Source: Chloroflexi bacterium GWB2_49_20 (GTDB lineage Bacteria; Chloroflexota; Anaerolineae; Anaerolineales; Villigracilaceae). Taken from it: a stretch of DNA of 64,000 nt. Location of the stretch: assembly GCA_001796335.1 (NCBI GenBank), contig MGMF01000001.1:62001-126000 (forward strand). Reading direction: 5' to 3'. Positions within the stretch are counted from its first letter, which is position 1. Each line of letters starts with the position of its first letter. The position numbers were made by a program, and so were the translations under genes. The notes under the pieces were generated by a model, which was given only the letters and a program-made list of their open reading frames with translations, was not told the origin of the DNA and did not search any database. This document shows positions 35,675 through 44,757 of this stretch, in pieces.

Positions 35675-35718
35675 TTAGAATATTTGTTCTAATTATAGCA
35701 CATTTTTAGCTTTGTCAA
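35675..35718 (-). promoter_or_regulatory. Promoter with LexA-like palindrome for ATPase operon
   Basis: On the minus strand TTGACA (35718-35713), 15-base spacer, extended -10 TGC-TATAAT (35697-35692). Immediately downstream, and over the expected start point, is the 18-bp palindrome TTAGAA-N6-TTCTAA (35675-35692). Its centre reads GAAC-AAAT-ATTC, one mismatch from the Gram-positive-type SOS box GAAC-N4-GTTC. A repressor bound there would block transcription. Confidence 0.5.
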
Positions 35719-35764
35719 GAGGCAATTTCTTTATTAGAAATTTATATATCCCCTTCGATACCCC

Positions 35765-35793
35765 TTGTCATGCACTGTTTCTTAAACTATAAT
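35765..35793 (+). promoter_or_regulatory. Promoter of fmdB-type gene
   Basis: TTGTCA (35765-35770), 17-base spacer, TATAAT (35788-35793). The gene's ATG lies 40 bases downstream, behind GAGG. Confidence 0.75.
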
Positions 35794-35832
35794 TACACCC
35801 GTCAATTTGAAAGGATGTTCGAGGTCAGTTCT

Positions 35833-36135
35833 ATGCCAATTTATACTTATAAATGTGAAACTTGCGGGATTCAATTTGAACGCCAGCAGAGTTTTTCAGA
35901 TCAGCCTTTAACCCGCTGCCCGGAATGCAATAAGAAGAGCTTGCGCAAGGTTTACACGCCAGTGGGTATTGTATTCAAAGGCTCAGGATTCTATGCCACC
36001 GATCACCATTCCCCCTCCGGTCAGGCACCAGTTTCCCATTCTTCCGAAGAGAAGAGTGAAAAGAAAGCTGATGAAAGCATCAAGGAACCCGCCAAAGCAG
36101 AAAAAACTGAATCCACATCCGATAAAACCTCATAA
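35833..36135 (+). CDS. FmdB-family zinc ribbon protein
   Basis: A 100-residue protein. The first 45 residues form a zinc ribbon: MPIYTYKCETCGIQFE with CxxC, and RCPECNKK with the second CxxC. This is the FmdB type of putative regulatory protein, found in many bacteria and once linked to formamidase control in Methylophilus; the general function is unknown. The C-terminal half is a Ser/Glu/Lys-rich disordered tail. ATG 35833 was chosen because it starts the domain; an upstream in-frame ATG lies in the promoter. A perfect 14-bp terminator follows. Confidence 0.9.
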   Translation: MPIYTYKCETCGIQFERQQSFSDQPLTRCPECNKKSLRKVYTPVGIVFKGSGFYATDHHSPSGQAPVSHSSEEKSEKKADESIKEPAKAEKTESTSDKTS

Positions 36136-36162
36136 CTCTTTTGGCTTGAGAATTCAAACCAC

Positions 36163-36198
36163 GAGCGGTACATGAACAATTCATGTACCGCTCTTTTT
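36163..36198 (+). terminator. Terminator of fmdB-type gene
   Basis: A perfect 14-bp stem (36163-36176 with 36180-36193) with a 3-base loop CAA, followed by TTTTT. Confidence 0.92.
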
Positions 36199-36285
36199 AT
36201 ATTCGAAATTGCTTGACCCTCATGAACAAAGTATCTATACTTTGAAGAACGGCTTTCCCATCCACTATTGAGGAGCGAATTAACC

Positions 36286-37548
36286 ATGTCTAATTTTGGT
36301 GTCCACTCGGAAGTTGGCAAACTACGCAAGGTATTGGTGCATCGACCGGAATTGAGTCTCAAACGCCTGACCCCTTCCAATCACGATGAACTACTTTTTG
36401 ATGATGTCCTGTGGGTGGAACACGCCCAGTTGGAACATGACCAATTCGTGGCAGCCATGCGTTCACGCGGAGTCGAAGTTTTTTATCTGTTGGATCTGTT
36501 GACTGAGACCTTGAAAACAAGTGATGACGCACGGCGCTTGATAATTGAGCAGGTAGCCACCGAATACACTGTTGGCTGGTCGCTGGTGGATGAGATTCAC
36601 AGCTTTCTGTGGAACCTGGACCCTGGCCTGTTGGCAACTCACCTGGTGGGTGGCCTGACGGCCGGAGAGACCAACCTGGACTGGGATAAATTCGGGCGCA
36701 TCTCGCTGCATGCGGCTGCCCTGCAAGATATGAACTACTTCCTGCTTCCGCCTCTTCCCAATACGCTCTTCACGCGCGACTCCTCCTGCTGGATATTCAA
36801 CGGTGTATCCGTTAACCCGATGTACTGGCCAGCCCGGCGGCGCGAGTCGCTTAACCTGCTGGCAATCTACCGCTACCATCCCATGTTCAAAGAAGCTGGC
36901 TTTAAATTCTGGTATCCTGAAATGTCCGGGGATGGCACCTTCAAGACCAGTGATTATGGTCGCGCCTCACTCGAAGGCGGCGACGTTCTACCCATTGGGA
37001 ATGGCACCGTCCTGATAGGTATGTCTGAGCGTACCCAGGGTGGCATGATCGAACAGATCGCCAAGACACTCTTTACCAATGAAGCAGCTGAACGTGTCAT
37101 CGCCTGCGTCATGACCAAAGACCGTGCCCATATGCATCTTGACACTGTCTTTACCCTACTTGACCGCGACAAAGTCACCACCTTCCCAAAGGTGGTCAGC
37201 CAGATCCGTCCCATCAGCCTTCGTCCTGGTAAAAAAGCCGGCGATTTTCATGTCACCATTGAAAAAGATCTGCTTTCCGCTGTGGCGGATGCGCTTGGAG
37301 TACGCAAACTTCAGGTAGTGGAAACCGGCGGAGACCAGTACCAGATGGAGCGCGAGCAGTGGGATGATGCCAACAATACCATCGCCCTGGAACCCGGCTT
37401 GGTGATCTCTTACGAGCGCAATACCCATACCATTGCCAAGATGCGCGCAGCCGGTGTGGAAGTCATCACCATCCCTGGCTTCGAACTCGGCAAAGGCCGC
37501 GGCGGTGGTCATTGCATGACCTGTCCGCTTTTGAGGGATGCAATATGA
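36286..37548 (+). CDS. arcA: Arginine deiminase
   Basis: A 420-residue guanidino-group hydrolase converting arginine to citrulline and ammonia. The catalytic Cys410 is in [10 protein letters not shown] near the C-terminus. Other family landmarks are FTRDSS, the Glu/Gly-rich [10 protein letters not shown], and [13 protein letters not shown] 36286 was chosen because GAGGAG lies upstream; an in-frame TTG earlier overlaps this site. In most bacteria arcA pairs with arcB and arcC; neither is nearby. Its stop overlaps the ATG of a metallo-beta-lactamase-fold gene. Use for ATP from arginine or for acid resistance is unproven. Confidence 0.93.
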   Translation: MSNFGVHSEVGKLRKVLVHRPELSLKRLTPSNHDELLFDDVLWVEHAQLEHDQFVAAMRSRGVEVFYLLDLLTETLKTSDDARRLIIEQVATEYTVGWSLVDEIHSFLWNLDPGLLATHLVGGLTAGETNLDWDKFGRISLHAAALQDMNYFLLPPLPNTLFTRDSSCWIFNGVSVNPMYWPARRRESLNLLAIYRYHPMFKEAGFKFWYPEMSGDGTFKTSDYGRASLEGGDVLPIGNGTVLIGMSERTQGGMIEQIAKTLFTNEAAERVIACVMTKDRAHMHLDTVFTLLDRDKVTTFPKVVSQIRPISLRPGKKAGDFHVTIEKDLLSAVADALGVRKLQVVETGGDQYQMEREQWDDANNTIALEPGLVISYERNTHTIAKMRAAGVEVITIPGFELGKGRGGGHCMTCPLLRDAI

Positions 37549-38297
37549 AAATAAACTTTCTCAATTGCTTCACATGCATTGCACGCATCCCATCCACATG
37601 GCACACGGGTACGTTGTGCCTGCTGGTGAAAACCGAACAGGGGCTTGTGCTCATTGACACAGGTCCTGGACTGGAGGATTACATCCACCGGCCGGGCATC
37701 TTGCGCCTCTTCCAGGTTATTACGAAAGTCCCCCTGAGGTCGGAAGAAACTGCCGTGCGCCAGGTCATCCGGCTGGGATACAAGCCAGAAGATGTCCAAA
37801 ATGTGGTGCTCAGCCACATGCACTTCGACCATTGCGGTGGTTTACCTGATTTTCCCTGGGCAAGCGTCCACGTTCACCAACGCGAATATAAAGCCTTCCT
37901 AGGCTGGCCGTGGCACTTGACCCAGATGGCTTATGTTCACCGCCATATCGCTCATAACCCTAAAGTGGTCTCATATACAGATCGCGGTGAGACCTGGCTA
38001 GGCCTTCCGGCCATTCAACTACCCTTCCAGCCTGAGATGTGGCTGGTGCCTCTTTTTGGACACACCCACGGTCATTGTGGGGTGGCGATCCGTACAGGCA
38101 ACACTTGGCACTTCCACGTTGCGGATGCAGGTCCAGTCGCACTGGAGGATTATGCTCCCCGCTGGTTGATCCGGTTTGTGTTAGGGCCGCACACCGATAA
38201 TCTTCGAGTTTTTGCTGCAGCGCATCCCCAGTTACGCATCACAACCGGGCACATGTGGCTCGATTTTTTTGACACCAATAAAGCGGTCTCCATGTGA
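37545..38297 (+). CDS. Metallo-beta-lactamase-fold hydrolase
   Basis: A 250-residue metal-dependent hydrolase. The HxHxDH motif is in [15 protein letters not shown], and the other ligands include His in [12 protein letters not shown] and Asp in HVADAGP. The family acts on lactones, thioesters, phosphodiesters and other bonds. The layout resembles quorum-quenching lactonase-type members, but the substrate is unknown. ATG 37545 overlaps the arcA stop (ATGA), so translation is coupled; this suggests a linked role with arginine deiminase. It is convergent with the next gene. Confidence 0.9.
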   Translation: MKINFLNCFTCIARIPSTWHTGTLCLLVKTEQGLVLIDTGPGLEDYIHRPGILRLFQVITKVPLRSEETAVRQVIRLGYKPEDVQNVVLSHMHFDHCGGLPDFPWASVHVHQREYKAFLGWPWHLTQMAYVHRHIAHNPKVVSYTDRGETWLGLPAIQLPFQPEMWLVPLFGHTHGHCGVAIRTGNTWHFHVADAGPVALEDYAPRWLIRFVLGPHTDNLRVFAAAHPQLRITTGHMWLDFFDTNKAVSM

Positions 38298-38363
38298 CCC
38301 AAATACATATTGGTCAATGATCGTTGGCAATCGGACCGCTCGAAACCCAACCAAACTCTCTTT

Positions 38364-40349
38364 TTAATTCTCCCAATAGATCACAGCCCAATGCGCTGGG
38401 TGATCGGTGGCGGAATCAGGCGGCAGCAGGTAGACCGGGGCGCGAACCAGCAGATTCTTCGAGATGAAGATGTGGTCGATGCGGTTCCTGCCAGACATGT
38501 CCACCCCATCCGTGCTGATACCGGTTGGATATACATTCATCCATGAATTGGTGTAAACCGAGTCGATCAACTGGTAGGCTTCTTCGTAGTCCCGCAAATT
38601 AAAATCACCCAGGATGATTACATTGGCCTGGGCAATCGGGCGCTCCTGCAACATGCGGGCAAAAGCCAGCTTGGCATCATCCGAGCCATCCGGGTGAACA
38701 TTGTAAATGCTGAATAACTTGCCACCCACCTCGACCTGGGCTACGGCGGTACCGTTTTCATCCTGGTCACTGAAGGTGAAAATTGCCTGCGTATTCTTCA
38801 ACGGGAAGCGGGAGAGAATGGCAGTACCGTAACCGCCTGTGATCGTGGTAGGTCCATAATAAGAATAGTAACCCAATTTGTCAGCGTAATAACGCACATA
38901 ATCTACGTTATTGAGAGAGATGCGCGTTGAGTCGCTTTCCTGTATTGCCAGGACATCCGGCGCCACCTGCTGGATAAGAGCCAGTTGGCGCATATAGGAC
39001 TGTTCCCCGCTGTTGTCATTGGCCTGCTGAATATTGTAGGTCATAACTTTCAGAGATGAGATTGGAATATCCGCATCCACTTTAATGGTGGGGACAAACA
39101 GCCCATTGGCAGTGACTACCAGGATCGCCACCAACAACAGACCCCAGGTCCAAAATTGAGGCGAGTCCGATTCGGCCTCCTGGGATGGTGCCTCACGTCG
39201 ATGAAGCATGATCAGCACGCACAGCAGACCGCATATCAAAAGGAAAGGCAACCAGAATTTGTTCCGGAAAAAGGGGCTGATCGGCTCAACATATCCCCAC
39301 ACATTGGTAAAGATATTCATAAACACCAGCAGGACTAGAGTAAAACCTCCCAGCATCATGCCTGGCGCCATTTGCCTGGGTGATGTTTCTGCATGCTGCA
39401 ACTTGCTCCAGAATAGCTGCATATCAAAAAAGATCACCGGGAAAAGCAACAGCATGAACACCAGCGGCAACTGTTGCAAAAAAGTGGGAGATCCAACCAC
39501 AACTGCGGCAGACTCGGGGTTGGCTGGGAAAGTAACCCGATGCACAAGGGTGGTGGCAAGCAGCGCAAATGAAAAGCACAGGTTCCAGACTACCAGCATC
39601 CGGGCGGATACTTGTTTGAGCAGTGCCGGTTTGAACAGTCTAAATCCGAACCAGCCCAGCGAAAGCAGGCTGACTGTCAGCACGATCCCGGCATAATTAC
39701 CATCCGTCCAACGCGCCAGCACAGCCGGAGCAGAGAACACAAAGTACACCAGTGTCAGAACCATGAAAATACCCAGTACTGATGAAGTAACTCCCCTGCC
39801 TCTGGGGTGGGTCACATCCCTGGGCTGGGGTTGCTCCAACCCTGCCAACGCAATGCCGAATAGCACACCCAGACCCCATCCAACCCAGCTGCCTGCGGGT
39901 GTCAGGGAATAATCGATGCTTGAATTCATGGTACGCAGCATGGTTGATAATGCCACCGCCAACGCCAGACCCAGGGCCGCCCAGGTGCCTGACCTGGAAA
40001 AGACATCAGGTTTACTACGTGCTGACACCAAACTTGGGAAAAGGCATAGACTGGCGGCGGTTCCCAAACCCGAGACCAGCATTCTTCCATTGGTATCCAG
40101 ACCTGGCGTCAGGCCGCGTGCCAGGAACAGAACTCCAAAATAGCACAAGGTCAACCAACCTGGTGTCTGTCTGCGAAACGCATAGAAGACAACAGGTGCG
40201 AAGAAGAACAACACACCTAGAGCCTTGGCATCCAATGATGTATGCAACAGATCGAGTGTATAAATGGATGAGACCAGGGTTCCGGCCATTTGAATAAAAA
40301 ATAGAAATAGAAATGCATAGGAAAAAATTGGGAAAATGGTTTTCTTCAT
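38364..40349 (-). CDS. Membrane protein with C-terminal endonuclease/exonuclease/phosphatase domain
   Basis: A 661-residue protein. About residues 1-420 form ten or more membrane helices. The C-terminal 230 residues carry an EEP domain: KVMTYNIQQ, LAIQESDS, YGTAILSRFPL, IILGDFNL, NRIDHIFIS, and TDHPAHWAVI, all canonical Mg2+ and catalytic residues. EEP enzymes cleave DNA, RNA, phospholipids or inositol phosphates. The topology places the domain either in the cytoplasm or outside; a periplasmic/outside side would suit lipid or extracellular DNA. The substrate is unknown. It stands between convergent and same-strand genes. Confidence 0.85.
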   Translation of the reverse strand: MKKTIFPIFSYAFLFLFFIQMAGTLVSSIYTLDLLHTSLDAKALGVLFFFAPVVFYAFRRQTPGWLTLCYFGVLFLARGLTPGLDTNGRMLVSGLGTAASLCLFPSLVSARSKPDVFSRSGTWAALGLALAVALSTMLRTMNSSIDYSLTPAGSWVGWGLGVLFGIALAGLEQPQPRDVTHPRGRGVTSSVLGIFMVLTLVYFVFSAPAVLARWTDGNYAGIVLTVSLLSLGWFGFRLFKPALLKQVSARMLVVWNLCFSFALLATTLVHRVTFPANPESAAVVVGSPTFLQQLPLVFMLLLFPVIFFDMQLFWSKLQHAETSPRQMAPGMMLGGFTLVLLVFMNIFTNVWGYVEPISPFFRNKFWLPFLLICGLLCVLIMLHRREAPSQEAESDSPQFWTWGLLLVAILVVTANGLFVPTIKVDADIPISSLKVMTYNIQQANDNSGEQSYMRQLALIQQVAPDVLAIQESDSTRISLNNVDYVRYYADKLGYYSYYGPTTITGGYGTAILSRFPLKNTQAIFTFSDQDENGTAVAQVEVGGKLFSIYNVHPDGSDDAKLAFARMLQERPIAQANVIILGDFNLRDYEEAYQLIDSVYTNSWMNVYPTGISTDGVDMSGRNRIDHIFISKNLLVRAPVYLLPPDSATDHPAHWAVIYWEN

Positions 40350-40409
40350 GAAGATTCCTCCCGGTTGGATTATTTGGAGAAGGTATTCATAGGGTTAAAC
40401 CCCCTTAAA

Positions 40410-40444
40410 CCAGGAAAGTCGCTCTAATTCAGCGACTTTCCTGG
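40410..40444 (-). terminator. Terminator of the stress-protein operon
   Basis: A perfect 14-bp stem (40410-40423 with 40431-40444) with a 7-base loop, followed on the minus strand by TTTAAGG. It lies 35 bases after the stop at 40479. Confidence 0.8.
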
Positions 40445-40478
40445 TATTGCATTTATATGAACCTTTTATCGGCCTGGG

Positions 40479-41447
40479 TTATTTCTCGCCCAACCCACTT
40501 ACCTTGCCAAGACCACTTACGTTTTTCTGTACGTTGGGGCTGCCATAGTAATTGACTGAACCCACACCACTGATATTGGCCGTCAGGTCATTGACCACCC
40601 ATAACTTGGCGCTGCCCACCCCGCTGATGTTGGCAGAGGCAGACTTGGCTTTGAGATCTGACCCATTGAAACTGCCGGCTCCGCTGATATCCACATCGAG
40701 TAAATCTACGCTTCCACTGGCATGGGTGCTGCCAACTCCGCTTAAGTTTATTTCACATTTTCCCAGCCCAACCTCGATCAAGGACACATTCCCCGTCCCG
40801 GATACTGATAATTTCAAATGATCGCTTTGGATACCTTCGATCCATATCTCACCGGCTGACGGGAAATCCACCTCGCGCAGATCTTTGACCGTAATGGTGA
40901 TCACAATTTTATCGGAAGGGTTGACACGCTGGTTCCATGCCGTAATGGAATTCTCAATGATCAGGGTGCCATTACTGACACGTGTTCTCAACTGCGGCAT
41001 AAGATTGTCATCGGTCTCCACTGCGACAGAGTCGGTTTCGCCCTGCTTGATGGTTACATCGGCACGATAACGCACGTCCAAGCTGGTGAATGCAGAGACC
41101 TCACGCTTCTCACTTACGACCACGCCCGAGCCTGGGATTGCACCTGTGAAGTCCCGCCCGATATTGATGCGCCCGGCGTTCCAATCTTGTGGTACGTTCC
41201 ATCCAAACTGCGGAGCGTATAATATCGCCAGCACAGCTGCCAGTACGATCAGGCCGGAGAACAACATGCCTGCATGCCGCCAAAAGCTGCGTACGATCAA
41301 ACCGACACCTAGCGCCATGAGTAGGTAAGGCCAAACCTGGGTCAGTGCCCATAAGTTTTCGGTTGGGATTTTGCCCAGATTGACCATCAACCACACGAAT
41401 CCGGTGGCAATCATAACGAACGGCCAGAATAATGATCTCTCTTTCAT
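40479..41447 (-). CDS. Envelope protein with LiaF-like helices and GIN (DUF2807) domain
   Basis: A 322-residue protein. Residues 8-85 hold three or four membrane helices of the DUF5668/LiaF type. From about residue 110 there is a right-handed parallel beta-helix of the GIN (DUF2807) type, with many VSGTGNVS, ISGAGSFNGS and ISGVGSAKLW repeats. Such domains were first described in putative adhesin heads of Bacteroidetes. The domain should be outside the cell. The LiaF-like part suggests a link to envelope stress. It is encoded 75 bases downstream of a second LiaF-like gene. Confidence 0.85.
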   Translation of the reverse strand: MKERSLFWPFVMIATGFVWLMVNLGKIPTENLWALTQVWPYLLMALGVGLIVRSFWRHAGMLFSGLIVLAAVLAILYAPQFGWNVPQDWNAGRINIGRDFTGAIPGSGVVVSEKREVSAFTSLDVRYRADVTIKQGETDSVAVETDDNLMPQLRTRVSNGTLIIENSITAWNQRVNPSDKIVITITVKDLREVDFPSAGEIWIEGIQSDHLKLSVSGTGNVSLIEVGLGKCEINLSGVGSTHASGSVDLLDVDISGAGSFNGSDLKAKSASANISGVGSAKLWVVNDLTANISGVGSVNYYGSPNVQKNVSGLGKVSGLGEK

Positions 41448-41522
41448 TTTATTATCTCCAATGGTTTGATTAACCCTGGGTGGTAGCCCTCGCGAGCAGT
41501 GGAGGTTACCATCTCCAGGGAA

Positions 41523-42119
41523 TTATTTGATTTCAATATTTCCGAGATTTTCAACAACAACATGCTGATCGCTGCTTTTCGTGGTACGAGTTAGCAACAG
41601 TCCGGAGCGCTTCACAACCAGGTATATGCCCAGCAGGAGTAATCCAATCGGGAAGACATAGCCGCGCAACCCATCCGGAACGCCCAACGAGAACAGGATT
41701 TCGAAGAAGGCTCCAAAGATCACAAACAGGACTGCACCGACTTCAAATAATTTCAATCCTGCTCTGCGGCGTGATTTATCTCCCTGCCAGGCACCCATAA
41801 TAAAGATGCCCACACCGATGGACATCAGAATGACTGTCCAGCTATAAGACCAGGTTTCCCAGCGCCCGGTCAGGTTTTGCAGGAAAAGCATCACGCCGTT
41901 GGCGGCGATAATGCTGCCCGGGATGGCCAACCAGGCAAACGACTTACCTGCCACGAACATGCCCACAAAGAACAAGACACCACAGCCAATAATGATCAAA
42001 GGCCACGCCATCTCCCAGAATTTTGTGCCCTGGAATATACGGTCAAGGAGTGCCAATGCACCCATGCAGATCAAGACTACACCGGCTACAAGGGCTCCAT
42101 AATTTCGTTTTTCAGACAT
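41523..42119 (-). CDS. LiaF-like membrane protein (DUF5668 type)
   Basis: A 198-residue protein with about five membrane helices, including YGALVAGVVLICMGALALLD and AWPLIIIGCGVLFFVGMFV. The repeated LIIIG/GVLF pattern is typical of DUF5668 and of LiaF/LiaI envelope-stress proteins. The C-terminal 25 residues are polar. ATG 42119 was chosen because AAGGAG lies 8 bases upstream; the frame runs 28 codons further upstream without a ribosome binding site. It forms a probable operon with the GIN-domain gene. Expression may respond to envelope stress, by analogy only. Confidence 0.75.
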   Translation of the reverse strand: MSEKRNYGALVAGVVLICMGALALLDRIFQGTKFWEMAWPLIIIGCGVLFFVGMFVAGKSFAWLAIPGSIIAANGVMLFLQNLTGRWETWSYSWTVILMSIGVGIFIMGAWQGDKSRRRAGLKLFEVGAVLFVIFGAFFEILFSLGVPDGLRGYVFPIGLLLLGIYLVVKRSGLLLTRTTKSSDQHVVVENLGNIEIK

Positions 42120-42306
42120 AATCTTTCTCCTTAAATTTTTGAAATAAATTATTAAGTTAAAATCCATGACTGCCAGAAGGCGATCATTAATACTTGATAA
42201 CAAGATTTATCGTTCCATTACTCACAATTTATTTACGAATCTGGTTCACGGAAGTTGCACAACGAAATTGGTTCTCAATTTTATCAATTCCAGGCGCGCA
42301 AATAGG

Positions 42307-42333
42307 CTTCGGGGATTCAGAGTTGAATCCGAA
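42307..42333 (-). terminator. Hairpin after cold-shock gene
   Basis: TTCGG..ATTCA pairs with TGAATCCGAA with a two-base bulge, 25 bases after the cspA-type stop on the minus strand. The T run is weak. Confidence 0.4.
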
Positions 42334-42358
42334 GTCTGTTTGCAGGTTGTGGATTTAT

Positions 42359-42559
42359 TTAGAGTTTTTTAACGTTGGCAGCCTGAGGACCTTTGGGTCC
42401 TTCGACCACATCAAATTCCACCTCGTCACCTTCGTCGAGCACTTTGAAGCCCTCCGCCTGGATGGCGCTAAAATGGACGAAGACATCGCCACCGGACTCG
42501 CGCTCAATAAAACCGAATCCTTTTGTTCTGTTGAACCACTTAACTTTTCCGTTTTCCAT
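42359..42559 (-). CDS. Cold-shock protein, CspA family
   Basis: A 66-residue single cold-shock domain. RNP1 is KGFGFIER and RNP2 is [23 protein letters not shown] and [10 protein letters not shown] are typical ends. It binds single-stranded RNA or DNA and acts as an RNA chaperone. GGAG lies 10-12 bases before the ATG. The promoter at 42629-42657 leaves a leader of about 65 bases, shorter than the 150-base leaders of enteric csp genes. Whether it is cold-induced cannot be told. Confidence 0.96.
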   Translation of the reverse strand: MENGKVKWFNRTKGFGFIERESGGDVFVHFSAIQAEGFKVLDEGDEVEFDVVEGPKGPQAANVKKL

Positions 42560-42628
42560 CTTGTTGCTTCTCCACTTTTTACTTCACGCAAACCAGTATA
42601 AGGTTTTCATTTAGTTTGCGATGCAATA

Positions 42629-42657
42629 ATTATATAGCAAATACCTTTTCGATACAA
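42629..42657 (-). promoter_or_regulatory. Promoter of cold-shock gene
   Basis: TTGTAT (42657-42652), 17-base spacer, TATAAT (42634-42629) on the minus strand. Confidence 0.75.
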
Positions 42658-42808
42658 TCAGGTAAATTTACATAAATTTAATTAGGTCGGAATAAATTAT
42701 TGAAGCCTTCTGACGATATCTCGGATTTGTTTTCCTCCATAGGGCGTCTTGATGATGGTCTTTTAGGCAGTATTGAAATCGTAGTAGAATCTCTGTGAGA
42801 AAATACAC

Positions 42809-43582
42809 ATGTTCATCAATCCAAAATCCGTTATCTCAACAAACCCGCAATCACACCCTGCACAAAACCCACTGGTGGAACTGCGCGATGTATTTAAGGT
42901 ATATCAGACCGCAGCCGGAGATTTCCCGGCTTTAAATAATATTTCGACCCAGGTATACCCGGGCGAATTCCTGGGAGTTATCGGCAAATCAGGCGCCGGC
43001 AAGTCCACCCTGTTGAACATGATCACCGGTGTGGATGACGTAACCTCCGGTCAGGTGCTGGTACACGCTGCCTCCGGCACTGTTTCCATTCACGACATGA
43101 GCGAAGATGACCTGGCGCTCTGGCGGGGACGCAACATGGGGGTGGTGTATCAATCCTTCCAATTGCTGTCCATGTTGAGTTTGCTTGAAAATATCATGCT
43201 GCCCATGGATTTGTGCGGCTTATACCGTCGCACTGAAAGCCGGGAACGCGCCATGGATTTGTTACGCCTGGTGGAATTGGAAGAACACGCCTTTAAAACC
43301 CCCAATCTCATTTCAGGCGGTCAGCAGCAACGTGTGGCAATTGCCCGCGCCATTGCCAATGACCCGCCCATCCTTGTGGCGGATGAGCCTACCGGCAGCC
43401 TTGATTCGGTCACTGCTGACCATATCTTTGCCGTCTTCGAGCGGCTGATCGCAAAAGGCATGACCATCATCATGGTCACCCACGACAACAATCTGGGGCC
43501 TCGCTTTTCCCGCCACCTGCAGATCGCGGATGGCAAGTTGATCAATGGGAATAATCCGCTCCTGAACGGGGAGCAGCCATGA
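42809..43582 (+). CDS. ABC transporter ATP-binding protein (MacB/LolD type)
   Basis: A 257-residue ATPase. Walker A is GKSGAGKST (59-67), the signature is ISGGQQQR, and Walker B is LVADEPTGSLD. The PTGSLD and MLSLLENIMLP phrases place it with MacB/LolD/FtsE-like ATPases that drive FtsX-type permeases. It starts the exporter operon 42.8-49 kb. Its stop overlaps the ATG of the second ATPase gene (ATGA), so the two are translated together and may form a heterodimer. Confidence 0.94.
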   Translation: MFINPKSVISTNPQSHPAQNPLVELRDVFKVYQTAAGDFPALNNISTQVYPGEFLGVIGKSGAGKSTLLNMITGVDDVTSGQVLVHAASGTVSIHDMSEDDLALWRGRNMGVVYQSFQLLSMLSLLENIMLPMDLCGLYRRTESRERAMDLLRLVELEEHAFKTPNLISGGQQQRVAIARAIANDPPILVADEPTGSLDSVTADHIFAVFERLIAKGMTIIMVTHDNNLGPRFSRHLQIADGKLINGNNPLLNGEQP

Positions 43583-44757
43583 GACCCACAATGGTTACGT
43601 CTGCAGCTTCGCAAGATATTCCACTGGATTCTTTGCAGGGTATGATCCAGATGCGCCAGGTGATCAAAACCTTTAAAAATGCTGCCGGTGAATTCCGGGT
43701 TCTGAAAGGGTTGAACCTATCCATAAAAGGCGGGGAATTCGTTGCCATTGTTGGAAAATCCGGCAGCGGAAAATCCACCTTGCTCAACATGATCACCGGG
43801 ATTGATTTTCCCACTTCAGGTCAGGTCATCGTCAACGGGGTGGATATTCATAAAATGAATGAAAGCCAAAGAGCCCTGTGGCGCGGCCGCAACCTTGGAA
43901 TTGTCTTCCAATTCTTCCAGCTTCTACCCATGCTGAGCTTGCTGGAAAATGTCATGCTTCCCATGGATTACGTGGAGATGTATGATTTCGATCAGCGACC
44001 CAAACGCGCCATGGAGCTGCTAAAAATAGTTGGCCTGGAGAAACAGGCCAATAAGCTGCCAGTTGCAGTTTCCACCGGGCAGCAGCAGAGTGCAGCCATT
44101 GCGCGTGCCCTGGCGACTGACCCCCCCATTATTGTGGCCGATGAACCGACAGGCAACCTGGATTCACGCTCGGCATCTTACATCATCGACTTGTTTGACC
44201 AATTGGTGCACCAGGGAAAAACGATTGCCATGGTGACCCACGACCCCTCCCTGACCGAACGCACTTCACGCACAATCGTCATTTCGGATGGTGAGCTGAT
44301 TGATGAAACCCTGGCTCACGCCCTGCCTCTATTAAAACATCACCAGATGCTGGAGGCCACCCGTTTACTGGAGCATCTTAGTTTTCAACCCAACACCAAC
44401 ATCATCCATAAAGATACCCATGTGGATTATTTTTACATGATTACCAGCGGTGAGGTGGAAGTGGTTCTGTGTGGCAAAAAGAAAAGGGATGTCAGTGTTG
44501 CTAGGTTAAGCGCAGGGCAGTTTTTTGGAGAAGTTGAGTTGCTGCGCGGTGGCAAATCGATTGCCTGTGTACGGGCTGCCCCGGAAGGTCCGGTGGAACT
44601 GGTCGCCCTGCCAAGGCAGCAATTCATTTCCCTGTTGGGCGAATCTCCTCTAACAGCCGATACCATCGCCTACCTGGTACAACAACGCATCGAAGAGAAC
44701 CGCTCTGCTGACCGGCGTTCCCGCCGATGGTTTGGAAAAGAAGTGGATTCAGAATGA
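43579..44757 (+). CDS. ABC ATPase fused to a cyclic-nucleotide-binding domain
   Basis: A 392-residue protein. The N-terminal MacB-type ATPase has Walker [10 protein letters not shown] (59-67), Walker [13 protein letters not shown], and a changed signature, VSTGQQQS (164-171) instead of LSGGQQQR. Residues about 255-375 form a cyclic-nucleotide-binding (CAP/CRP-like) beta-roll, with [16 protein letters not shown] and [11 protein letters not shown]. This fusion is unusual; it suggests that transport may be gated by a second messenger or another ligand. The degenerate signature fits an asymmetric pair with the first ATPase. It overlaps the genes on both sides by 4 bases. Confidence 0.9.
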   Translation: MRPTMVTSAASQDIPLDSLQGMIQMRQVIKTFKNAAGEFRVLKGLNLSIKGGEFVAIVGKSGSGKSTLLNMITGIDFPTSGQVIVNGVDIHKMNESQRALWRGRNLGIVFQFFQLLPMLSLLENVMLPMDYVEMYDFDQRPKRAMELLKIVGLEKQANKLPVAVSTGQQQSAAIARALATDPPIIVADEPTGNLDSRSASYIIDLFDQLVHQGKTIAMVTHDPSLTERTSRTIVISDGELIDETLAHALPLLKHHQMLEATRLLEHLSFQPNTNIIHKDTHVDYFYMITSGEVEVVLCGKKKRDVSVARLSAGQFFGEVELLRGGKSIACVRAAPEGPVELVALPRQQFISLLGESPLTADTIAYLVQQRIEENRSADRRSRRWFGKEVDSE

